From Beijerinckiaceae bacterium (lineage in GTDB: Bacteria > Pseudomonadota > Alphaproteobacteria > Rhizobiales > Beijerinckiaceae), in assembly GCA_947380915.1 (NCBI GenBank), contig CANCSY010000180.1:1-6461 (forward strand): a DNA stretch of 6,461 nucleotides. The letters are read 5' to 3'. Shown here one piece after another: positions 1 to 5,895 of this stretch. Position numbers and translations under genes: made by a program. Under the pieces are notes generated by a model that saw only the letters and a list, made by a program, of their open reading frames with translations, was not told the origin of the DNA and made no database searches. How positions within the stretch are numbered: the first letter of the stretch is position 1; each line of letters starts with the position of its first letter.

Positions 1-908
1 ACGGGCTCGTAGTCGAGCCGGTTGACCTGATCGGCCATGCCGTTCTCCCAGGGCCGCTCGCCGCAGCGCTCGGGCCAGGAATAGGTGTAGCCCTTGCCCT
101 TCAGGCAGATCAGAACCGCTGCCGAGGTATGGGCGTGGCCCTTGGAATAGCGGCCATTCTCGTGCTGGCCGATCCAGTAATAGAAGCTGTTGTTCGTCAT
201 GAAGGGCTCGACGCGGCGATAGCCCACCGAGCGGCGGTTATCGAGCGGGAGTTCGCAATTGATGACGTCGGGGATGAAATTGGTCTTGCGCATGGCCAGC
301 CCGCGCACCGGATCGGGCTCGATCTCGTCCTTGGGCTTGAAGAAGTCGTCCGCGCCGGAGAAGCGGTCGGAGAAGACGAAGGGGTTGTCGAACACGGCCT
401 GCGTGTTCTGCAGGGCGTTCAGCACCACGGGGGCGGTGGTGCCGCCCAGCAGCAGGGCGCCGCCGGAGGTCGCGTTGACGTGGCGGTGCATGGCGTTCAT
501 GGGGATCGAGAACATCGAGCCCTTCTGCCATTCGAAAACGTGCTTCTTGGACTGGCCCTCGATCCAGACTTCGGTCGAGCCGCGCCCTTCCACCACGAGG
601 AAAATTTCCTCGTACATATGCTTTTCGGGGTTCAGGGCGCCGCCGGGGGGAATTTCCACCACATAGCAGCCCCATTTGGTCTCGGTGCCGTAAAGCTGGA
701 TGAAGTGGCCCTTGCCGCCCGTCCGCTTCCACGGCATCAGGGGCAGATTCTGCACCTTGCTGATGCCGATGCCCCGGAACACCGGGATTCCCTCGGCCTC
801 CATCCAGGCGTCGTAGGGGGTGGGCTGCTTCTTGAATTCGCCAAAGCCGGCTTTTTTCGCGCCAGCCGGCTCATGCCAGTGAACGGTGTCTTTTCCATCA
901 TGGGGCAT
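1..908 (-). CDS. Two-domain cupin protein, C-terminus cut off by the window edge
   Basis: The minus strand reads open from an ATG at 908 to the left edge, giving 302 codons without a stop. An AGGAGG lies 5 bases before the ATG, which fixes the start. The protein begins MPHDGKDTVHWHEP. A first cupin barrel spans roughly residues 80-160: PPGG at 87-90, then H97, E101 and EGRG at 107-110, with the second motif around H141-R-H143-V-N145. A second barrel begins near residue 245 with KGHAH (H258, H260) and KGKGY; its second motif falls outside the window. The protein is clearly paralogous to the gene at 4093-5211, sharing GGKG, CYV.EI, EGRGST/DGRGST and KGHAH. In barrel 1 the usual HxH is E95-K-H97; in barrel 2 HxH is kept but the following Glu is Ala264. 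Cupins of this build include metal-dependent dioxygenases, isomerases and non-catalytic sensors. The substrate is unknown. It is divergent from the eutA-like gene and probably belongs to the same functional cluster. Confidence 0.93.
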   Translation of the reverse strand, partial: MPHDGKDTVHWHEPAGAKKAGFGEFKKQPTPYDAWMEAEGIPVFRGIGISKVQNLPLMPWKRTGGKGHFIQLYGTETKWGCYVVEIPPGGALNPEKHMYEEIFLVVEGRGSTEVWIEGQSKKHVFEWQKGSMFSIPMNAMHRHVNATSGGALLLGGTTAPVVLNALQNTQAVFDNPFVFSDRFSGADDFFKPKDEIEPDPVRGLAMRKTNFIPDVINCELPLDNRRSVGYRRVEPFMTNNSFYYWIGQHENGRYSKGHAHTSAAVLICLKGKGYTYSWPERCGERPWENGMADQVNRLDYEP

Positions 909-937
909 GAGATCCTCCTTGGGTTCAAATCCTGTCC

Positions 938-953
938 TTGGCTAATCCGCCAA
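938..953. promoter_or_regulatory. Palindrome TTGGC-N6-GCCAA, possible operator
   Basis: A perfect inverted repeat with 5-bp arms sits between the divergent genes. Its 6-bp centre lies over the predicted -10 box (942-947) of the left gene. That is the classic place for a repressor site, so a dimeric regulator is plausible. No regulator gene is in the window, so no family can be assigned. Confidence 0.3.
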
Positions 954-970
954 AGCCCGGGCGCTGTCAA
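942..970 (-). promoter_or_regulatory. Candidate sigma-70-type promoter for the left cupin gene
   Basis: On the minus strand a perfect TTGACA (970-965) is followed after 17 bases by GATTAG (947-942). The -10 match to TATAAT is only partial. The implied transcript would start near 935 and have a leader of about 27 bases containing the AGGAGG site at 919-914. The position and spacing are right, but this is a by-eye consensus match. Confidence 0.45.
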
Positions 971-1001
971 TCTCGCACACGGCAGTTGACTCCAATCTCG
1001 C
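968..1001. repeat. Direct repeat CAATCTCGC, two copies 25 bp apart
   Basis: CAATCTCGC occurs at 968-976 and again at 993-1001. The first copy overlaps the -35 region of the left gene's promoter candidate. The second lies just downstream of a TTGACT (986-991) on the plus strand. The 25-bp period is about 2.4 helical turns. It could be a regulator site shared by both directions, or chance. Confidence 0.3.
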
Positions 1002-1055
1002 CATGCGCGAACCAAGCAGGGGAACGAAATTTCGGCGAGGGAGCGAGCGCGGCGC

Positions 1056-2774
1056 ATGGCGAACGAGGACGACAAGAAACCGGCGGGCCATTCCATGGGC
1101 GAGCACACCATGGGTCTGAGCTGGGCGCATGTGCATGCCGAAGACGCCGACCACGACCACGACGAATATGACTCCGATGTGCCGCTGGAGGAAAATCCTC
1201 TCTGGATCCAGGACAATGTGACCCTGGTCAGCGTCGGCATCGACATCGGCTCCTCCGGAACTCAGGTGATTTTCTCGAAAATCCACCTGCGGCGCCTCGC
1301 CGAGGAGCTGACCAGCCGTTTCTACGTGGTCGCCCGCGACACTCTCTTTCTCTCCCCGGTCTCCCTCACCCCCTATTCCAGCGAAACCCGCATTGACGAC
1401 AAGGCCCTGCGCAAGATTGTCGACGACGCCTATGCGGCGGCGGGTCTCGCCCCCGGCGATATCGACGCTGGCGCGGTGATTCTCACCGGCGAGGCCCTGC
1501 GGCGGGAGAACGCGCAAGGCATTTCGGCCATGCTGTCGGAGGCGGGCGGCGATTTCGTCTGCGCCACGGCTGGCCATCACATGGAATCCATGCTGGCCGC
1601 CTACGGTTCGGGCGCCGCGCAAGCCTCCCTCGAGCTTGAAAAGCGTGTGCTCAATATCGATATAGGCGGGGGCACCACCAAGCTCGGCCTCGTCGCCAAG
1701 GGCCAGTGCATCGCCACCGCCGCCTTCCATGTGGGGGGCCGGTTGCAGGTGGTGGACGAGAATTTCCGCATCACCCGCCTTGATCCGGCGGGCAAGCACC
1801 ACGCCAAACGGGCGGGCTTCGACTGGAGTCTCGGCGATCAGGTCACCAGCGCCGACCTCGACAAGGTGGCCGATGTCATGGCCGAGACGCTGGTCGTGGC
1901 CCTGACCCAGCGCCCCGCGCCCCATGACGTGGAGCATCTGTATCTGACCGACCCCATCGCCGATTTCAGCGACATCGGGGGCGTCATGTTCTCCGGCGGC
2001 GTGGCCGAATATGTCTATGACCGCGAGCCCCGCGACTTCGGCGACATGGGCAAGCGGCTGGGCTCCGCTTTGGCGCGCAAGATCGCGGCCGGGCGCTTCC
2101 CCTGGCCCATGCTGCCCGCGCGCGAGTGCATCCGCGCCACGGCGCTGGGCGCTTCGGAATATTCGGTGCAGCTCTCGGGCAACACCAGCTACATCTCCAA
2201 TCCCGGCGCCCTTCTTCCGCGCCGCAATTTGCAGGTGATCCAGCCAGCCTTCGAATTCACCGAGGAGGTCGACGGTCAGGCTCTGGGCAAGGCGATCGTG
2301 GCCCATCGCAAGGCTTTCGAGGTCGAGGGCGCCGAGATCGACATCGCCCTGGCCTTCCACTGGAAGGGCATGCCCGCCTATGACCGGATTTTCGCCACCG
2401 CGCAGGGGATCGCCATTGGCCTGTCCGACCATATCGCGGCGCAAAAGCCGATCTATGTGATGCTGGACGGCGATATCGCCCAGACCCTCGGGGCGGTCCT
2501 GCGCGAGGACTGCAAGGTGATGAGCGAGATCCTCGTCATCGACGGGGTCATGCTGATGGACTTCGACTATATCGACCTTGGCAAGGTGCGGATCCCCTCC
2601 TACACGGTGCCGGTGACGATCAAGTCGCTGGTCTTCAGCGAGGATCCGCGCGGGCTGCGCTCCAAGGAGCGCATCCACCACGTCGAGGCGGAGCACGATC
2701 ATCATCACCATGACCACGGCCATCATCACGGCCATGGTCACCACCACCATCACGATCACGGTAAAGGGAGCTGA
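1056..2774 (+). CDS. eutA: EutA-family reactivating-factor-like ATPase with His-rich tail
   Basis: This 572-residue protein belongs to the EutA family, whose known members use ATP to reactivate B12-dependent ethanolamine ammonia-lyase by releasing damaged cobalamin. The fold is the actin/Hsp70-type ATPase. Visible landmarks are VSVGIDIGSSGTQVIFS at 59-74 (phosphate 1), RVLNIDIGGGTTKLGLV at 197-213 (phosphate 2), GVMFSGGVAEYVY near 309-321 (adenosine region) and DYIDLGKVR...VPVTIKSLVF near the C-end. The last of these matches the terminal segment of enterobacterial EutA, which is about 467 residues long. Two additions are unusual: an N-terminal extension of about 55 residues rich in His and Asp (25-41), and a tail of about 30 residues with 18 histidines. 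The ATG is chosen because no other in-frame start lies just upstream; its only ribosome-site candidate (GAGGGAG, 1037-1043) is 12 bases away. No eutBC genes are nearby, so the client is probably not the classical lyase, and the symbol denotes family only. Confidence 0.9.
   Translation: MANEDDKKPAGHSMGEHTMGLSWAHVHAEDADHDHDEYDSDVPLEENPLWIQDNVTLVSVGIDIGSSGTQVIFSKIHLRRLAEELTSRFYVVARDTLFLSPVSLTPYSSETRIDDKALRKIVDDAYAAAGLAPGDIDAGAVILTGEALRRENAQGISAMLSEAGGDFVCATAGHHMESMLAAYGSGAAQASLELEKRVLNIDIGGGTTKLGLVAKGQCIATAAFHVGGRLQVVDENFRITRLDPAGKHHAKRAGFDWSLGDQVTSADLDKVADVMAETLVVALTQRPAPHDVEHLYLTDPIADFSDIGGVMFSGGVAEYVYDREPRDFGDMGKRLGSALARKIAAGRFPWPMLPARECIRATALGASEYSVQLSGNTSYISNPGALLPRRNLQVIQPAFEFTEEVDGQALGKAIVAHRKAFEVEGAEIDIALAFHWKGMPAYDRIFATAQGIAIGLSDHIAAQKPIYVMLDGDIAQTLGAVLREDCKVMSEILVIDGVMLMDFDYIDLGKVRIPSYTVPVTIKSLVFSEDPRGLRSKERIHHVEAEHDHHHHDHGHHHGHGHHHHHDHGKGS
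2676..2759 (+). other. Segment coding for the histidine-rich C-terminal tail of the EutA-like protein
   Basis: Codons 541-568 encode 18 histidines in 28 residues, interspersed with Asp and Gly. The tail starts right after the point where ordinary EutA proteins end. Tails of this type in nickel, zinc and cobalt chaperones (HypB, UreE, CooJ) bind divalent metal, so metal storage or delivery is the natural inference. Both CAC and CAT codons are used and the frame continues unbroken to the stop. Confidence 0.85.
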
Positions 2775-2777
2775 CCT

Positions 2778-2871
2778 TTTCCATGATCCGGTGTTATGAA
2801 GCTCGCAGGGTAATCGCCGACGCAAAGTCGGCAAGGCGGAGTCAGGACAAGGTCCGGGCTTCCGGGGGAAA
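2778..2871 (+). promoter_or_regulatory. Possible structured RNA leader before the ABC ATPase gene
   Basis: The gap can fold into nested helices. TTTCC (2778-2782) pairs with GGAAA (2867-2871). GAAGCTCG (2798-2805) pairs with CGGGCTTC (2855-2862) with one G-U. GCCGAC (2816-2821) and GTCGGC (2827-2832) form a perfect hairpin with loop GCAAA. The ribosome site AAGGGAGG (2877-2884) follows directly. The word GACGCAAAG is also found in c-di-GMP-I riboswitches, but the rest of that motif is missing here. An alternative CCGG/CCGG hairpin at 2854-2865 would compete. In GC-rich DNA such pairings can arise by chance. Confidence 0.3.
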
Positions 2872-2896
2872 CGATCAAGGGAGGCGAATGTGCTGA
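2783..2896 (+). CDS. Possible 37-codon small ORF overlapping the ABC gene start
   Basis: From an ATG at 2783 the frame stays open through the whole intergenic gap and ends at a TGA (2894-2896) that overlaps the first codons of the ATPase gene. The peptide begins MIRCYEARRVIADAK and ends GRRMC; it is basic and resembles nothing I recognise. The nearest ribosome site (GGGAG, 2766-2770) is 12 bases upstream and poor. If translated it could act as a leader peptide coupled to the ATPase gene. A stop-free run of this length is not rare in GC-rich DNA, so it is only a candidate. Confidence 0.15.
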   Translation: MIRCYEARRVIADAKSARRSQDKVRASGGNDQGRRMC

Positions 2897-4023
2897 GCGT
2901 CCGGTCACTGAACACGGAATACAAGACCCAGAAGGGCCCGCCTGTGAAGGCGGCGCAGGATGTCTGCTTTGAAGTGCCCAAGGGCATGTTCTTCACCCTG
3001 CTTGGGCCGTCAGGCTGCGGCAAGACGACGACCCTGCGCTCCATCGCCGGGCTCGAGCGCCCGACCTCGGGCGAGATCGAGGTGAATGGCCGGATGGTCT
3101 ATTCCTCCGCCCAGGGCCTCTTCGTGCCCCCCAACAAGCGCAATTTCGGCATGGTGTTCCAGTCCTACGCGATCTGGCCGCACATGACCGTCTTCGCCAA
3201 TGCGGCCTTCCCGCTGGAAGTGCGCCCCAACAAGCTGCCCAAGGCCCAGATCGCCGACAAGGTGATGAAGGTGCTCCACGCGGTGGGCCTCGACCATCTG
3301 GCCGAACGCGACGCCACCAAGCTGTCCGGCGGTCAGCAGCAGCGCCTGGCGCTGGCCCGCGCGCTCGTCATGGAGCCCGAACTCCTGCTGCTCGACGAGC
3401 CCCTGTCCAACCTCGACGCCAAGCTGCGCGACCGCATGCGCGTGGAGCTGAAGCGCATCCAGCGCGAGCTGGGTCTCACCACCATCTATGTGACCCACGA
3501 TCAGGGCGAGGCGCTTGCGCTCTCCCACGAGATCGCCGTGATGAGCGAGGGCCGCATCGTGCAGATCGGCTCGCCCCGCACCATCTATGAGCGCCCGCAC
3601 AACCGATTCGTGGCGGACTTCATCGGCTCGACGAATTTCGTCGATGGCGAGGTCCTGGGCAAGGATGCGGCCACGGGCCTGTTCCGCGTCCGCACCAAGC
3701 TCGGCGATCTGCTGGCGAGCGCCGAGGCCGAACTTGTCGCAGGTTTCCCGGTGACTCTCTCGATTCGCCCCGAAGACGTGGAGCTCAGCGAGGAGGCGGC
3801 CCCCGAAGGTCGCTTGCTGAACAATTGCGAAGGCGTCATGGATCTGCGCGTTTTCCTCGGGGATTTCGTGGACTTTCAGGTCAAAGTGGGCGATTACATG
3901 CTCCAATCGCGTGGGCATCCGTCGTTGCGCACGCCGGTGGGCAACAAGATCAACGTCCGCCTCGATCCGCACAAGTGCCTGGCGCTGCCTGCGGAAGCCT
4001 CCGCAACGGCGCACGCCGCCTGA
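2890..4023 (+). CDS. ABC importer ATP-binding protein, PotA/FbpC/MalK type with TOBE domain
   Basis: This 377-residue protein would be the cytoplasmic ATPase powering an import complex. It shows every nucleotide-binding motif: Walker A GPSGCGKTT (39-47), Q-loop Q91 in FQSYAIWPHMTV, signature LSGGQQQR (145-152), Walker B LLLLDEP (165-171, catalytic E170), D-loop SNLD and H203 in THDQ. After residue 240 comes the FIGSTN linker and a TOBE-type regulatory region (about 285-365). This is the layout of importers for polyamines, ferric iron, sugars or similar solutes; the motifs do not separate these. The start is GTG, set by AAGGGAGG five bases upstream; no other start codon lies between it and an in-frame stop at 2797. 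The gene follows the eutA-like gene by 115 bases on the same strand. No permease or binding-protein gene is present in the window. Confidence 0.95.
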   Translation: MLSVRSLNTEYKTQKGPPVKAAQDVCFEVPKGMFFTLLGPSGCGKTTTLRSIAGLERPTSGEIEVNGRMVYSSAQGLFVPPNKRNFGMVFQSYAIWPHMTVFANAAFPLEVRPNKLPKAQIADKVMKVLHAVGLDHLAERDATKLSGGQQQRLALARALVMEPELLLLDEPLSNLDAKLRDRMRVELKRIQRELGLTTIYVTHDQGEALALSHEIAVMSEGRIVQIGSPRTIYERPHNRFVADFIGSTNFVDGEVLGKDAATGLFRVRTKLGDLLASAEAELVAGFPVTLSIRPEDVELSEEAAPEGRLLNNCEGVMDLRVFLGDFVDFQVKVGDYMLQSRGHPSLRTPVGNKINVRLDPHKCLALPAEASATAHAA

Positions 4024-4038
4024 GCGACCAACCAGTCT

Positions 4039-4053
4039 CGCCGCTTGTCGGCG
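4039..4053 (+). other. Short hairpin between the ABC ATPase and cupin genes
   Basis: CGCCG (4039-4043) and CGGCG (4049-4053) form a perfect 5-bp stem with loop CTTGT, 16 bases after the ATPase stop. No T-run follows, so it is not a Rho-independent terminator. It could stabilise or process the transcript between the genes, or be chance. Confidence 0.2.
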
Positions 4054-4092
4054 CACTATCGAAGACGCCCGTAAACGAAGAAGGAGATCTCC

Positions 4093-5211
4093 ATGGCCAA
4101 GAACGCGATCGTCTCAGACGATCTGGCCCAGAAATTCGCGACCGAGAAGGACACCCCCTATCTGCGCTGGGTGCGCGATGAGGGTCTGGACATCATCAGC
4201 GCGCATTACATCCGCAACCTGCGCACGGTCGAGCTGAAGCCCTGGGCGCGTCGCGGCGGCAAGGGCGTCTATATCAACCATGAGGCCTCCCGCACCTCGA
4301 ACGATTGCTATGTCTGCGAAATCGCGCCTGGCAAGAAGCTCGAGCCCCAGCGCCAGCTCTTCGAAGAGATGGTGCTCGTGCTTGACGGTCGCGGCTCCAC
4401 CACCGTGTGGAACGACGCGGGCGCCCGCATCACCTTCGAATGGAAGTCCGGCGCGCTCTTCGCCATTCCGCTGAACTGCTGGCACCAGCATTTCAACGGC
4501 TCGGGCAGCGAGCCTGCGCGCTTCGTGTCGGTGACCAATGCGCCCCCGATCATCAACCTCTACGAAGACATCAGCTTCGTCTTCAACACGCCCCACGACT
4601 TCAAGGAGCGTTTCGCGGGCGAGCCCGACTACTTCTCCGCCAAGGGCGAGCAGGAAGGCTTCAAGCTGACCACCAATTTCGTGCCGGATGCGCCGAACAT
4701 TCCGCTCATCACCGCCAAGGAGCGCGGCGCGGGCGGCGGCCATATTCGCTTCAACATGGCGAAGGGCTCGATGAACAGCCACATTTCCCAGTTCCCCATC
4801 GGCACCTACAAGAAGGGCCATGCCCACGGTCCCGGCGCCCATGTGATCATCCTCGGCGGCCAGGGCTATTCGCTCATGTGGGCCGAGGGCGATGAGCCCA
4901 AGCGCTATGATTGGGAAATCGGCACCATGATCGTGCCCCCGAACATGTGGAATCACCAGCACTTCAACACGGGCACCACCCCGTCGCGCTATCTGGCGTT
5001 CAAGCATGAGGTCGTCTCGATCCGCAACGCCCAGGGCGTGCCGAAGGCCTGGATCTCCAAGCGCATCGGCGGCGACCAGATCGACTATGCGGATGAAATG
5101 CCGCTCGTGCGCGACATGTTCAAGGACGAGCTGTCCAAGGTCGGCCTTGAGCCGCGCATGGATGACGCCTACAAGACCGAGCTGGAAACCCTGCCGCCGA
5201 AAGTGGCCTGA
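4093..5211 (+). CDS. Two-domain cupin protein, paralog of the left cupin gene
   Basis: This is a complete 372-residue protein. AAGGAG (4081-4086) six bases before the ATG marks the start. It lacks a signal peptide and membrane segments, so it is likely cytoplasmic. Barrel 1 covers about residues 72-150: APG at 78-80, DGRGS at 98-102, and second motif P126...H131-Q-H133-F-N135. Barrel 2 covers about 225-310: KGHAH (H243, H245), GGQG, and second motif PPN...H288-Q-H290-F-N292. The ligand sets are complementary: barrel 1 has Q86/Q88 where HxH is expected but keeps the glutamate (E92), while barrel 2 keeps HxH but has Ala249 in place of the glutamate. Barrel 2 is therefore the likelier metal site. 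Length and layout resemble two-domain aromatic-ring dioxygenases of the gentisate type, but the resemblance does not support a named reaction. It lies 69 bases after the ATPase gene and is followed by a terminator-like hairpin. Confidence 0.92.
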   Translation: MAKNAIVSDDLAQKFATEKDTPYLRWVRDEGLDIISAHYIRNLRTVELKPWARRGGKGVYINHEASRTSNDCYVCEIAPGKKLEPQRQLFEEMVLVLDGRGSTTVWNDAGARITFEWKSGALFAIPLNCWHQHFNGSGSEPARFVSVTNAPPIINLYEDISFVFNTPHDFKERFAGEPDYFSAKGEQEGFKLTTNFVPDAPNIPLITAKERGAGGGHIRFNMAKGSMNSHISQFPIGTYKKGHAHGPGAHVIILGGQGYSLMWAEGDEPKRYDWEIGTMIVPPNMWNHQHFNTGTTPSRYLAFKHEVVSIRNAQGVPKAWISKRIGGDQIDYADEMPLVRDMFKDELSKVGLEPRMDDAYKTELETLPPKVA

Positions 5212-5244
5212 GGGTTCGCCTCAAAGGCGCTCTCGCGACATCGT

Positions 5245-5275
5245 CGGCCTGCGGATTCGTCCGCGGGCCGCTTTT
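5245..5275 (+). terminator. Terminator-like UUCG hairpin after the two-domain cupin gene
   Basis: CGGCCTGCGGA (5245-5255) pairs with TCCGCGGGCCG (5260-5270) over 11 bp, with one T-G pair, closing a TTCG tetraloop. After one C come four T's (5272-5275). A smaller CGCCT-CAA-AGGCG hairpin lies just upstream at 5217-5229. The strong stem is typical of a Rho-independent terminator, but the T-run is short and the next gene starts about 20 bases later. It may therefore attenuate, or protect the 3' end of the upstream message, more than stop transcription fully. Confidence 0.6.
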
Positions 5276-5295
5276 CATTCCAACATTGACCACCT

Positions 5296-5886
5296 ATGGA
5301 GAAGACCTTGGCTGAACAGGAGCACGCGGTCGCCGGCCACAACAGCGCCGCTCAACGCGAGGAAGTCGTCTGGGAACGCTGGACGAAAAAGCGCACCTTC
5401 GTGCGCGCCCTTGAAGGCACCTATGGCGAACTGGTGCGCGAACTTTTCCACCAGCCGCGCGTCTATCCGACCAGCGACCACAAGTGGAAGGGCGGTCCCG
5501 GCCATTATGGCAAGAAGATCATCAATCCCCAGTCGGTGAAGGTGGCCCAGTCCATCGAGACTCATATCGAGGTCTTTTCCCCCGGCGGCTATGGCCAGAA
5601 GCATGGCCACATGAACAGCGCCGTGTTTTTCGTGCTCAAGGGCACGGGCCATGACGTGCATGACGGCCGTCGCTACGACTGGGAGGCGGGCGACGCTCTC
5701 ATCGTTGAAAACGCCTGCGTGCATCAGCATTTCTCGGACGACCATGACGACGAATGCATCACCCTGGTGATGAAGGCCAAGCCGCTGTTCCTGTTCATGC
5801 ACCTTCTCTTCCAGAAGGTGGCGGAATTCCCGCCCAAGGAAGGCACCGCCAAGCAGCTTGCCTATTCGCCCCCGGCCGATCTCTGA
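5296..5886 (+). CDS. Single-domain cupin protein lacking the motif-1 glutamate
   Basis: This protein has 196 residues from the ATG at 5296. That ATG has no ribosome site in front of it, whereas GGAGA (5298-5302) lies six bases before an in-frame TTG at 5308. The true start may thus be the TTG, giving 192 residues beginning MAEQEHAVAGHNS. One cupin barrel covers about residues 80-160: SPGG (95-98), H103-G-H105, LKGTG, then the second motif with H143-Q-H145-F. Ala109 stands where most metal cupins have Glu, the same change seen in the second barrels of the two larger cupins. The N-terminal 80 residues (VVWERWTKKRTFVRAL..., basic and aromatic) are outside the barrel and not recognised. It aligns with the next gene through IIN, PGG, KH.H, the DWEAGD/EWKAGD region and HQHF, so the pair probably arose by duplication. 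The function is unknown. Confidence 0.88.
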   Translation: MEKTLAEQEHAVAGHNSAAQREEVVWERWTKKRTFVRALEGTYGELVRELFHQPRVYPTSDHKWKGGPGHYGKKIINPQSVKVAQSIETHIEVFSPGGYGQKHGHMNSAVFFVLKGTGHDVHDGRRYDWEAGDALIVENACVHQHFSDDHDDECITLVMKAKPLFLFMHLLFQKVAEFPPKEGTAKQLAYSPPADL

Positions 5887-5895
5887 GGTGCAACC

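Noticed and set aside
129..989. 286-codon plus-strand frame opposite the left cupin gene
   Set aside because: The minus strand in this region encodes a cupin with a perfect ribosome site and a clear paralog, so the plus-strand frame is its shadow.
986..1014. Plus-strand promoter TTGACT-N17-GAACCA for the EutA-like gene
   Set aside because: The -35 is good but the -10 hexamer matches poorly, so it was not listed as a feature. The real promoter of the operon should still lie in 909-1055.
2854..2871. Rho-independent terminator after the EutA-like gene
   Set aside because: The CCGG-GCTT-CCGG stem is only 4 bp and is followed by G's and A's, not a T-run.
2775..2889. Cobalamin riboswitch, expected if the EutA-like protein handled B12
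   Set aside because: The conserved GCCACTG-type box and the B12-box arrangement are absent, and the region is too short for the usual aptamer.
942..3044. 700-codon open frame on the minus strand opposite the EutA-like and ATPase genes
   Set aside because: It lies antisense to two genes with unmistakable family motifs. Its product is low-complexity, and the Val/Met-rich run is just the complement of the His tail. Long antisense frames are expected in GC-rich DNA.
3010..4056. 348-codon minus-strand frame opposite the ATPase gene
   Set aside because: It is antisense to a complete ABC ATPase with all motifs intact, and the product shows no recognisable domain.
4114..5007. 297-codon minus-strand frame opposite the second two-domain cupin gene
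   Set aside because: It is antisense to a cupin with paralog support, with no domain or ribosome site of its own.
4093..5211. Naming the two-domain cupin a gentisate 1,2-dioxygenase
   Set aside because: The two-barrel size fits, but barrel 1 lacks the HxH ligands and nothing else in the window points to aromatic-ring cleavage.
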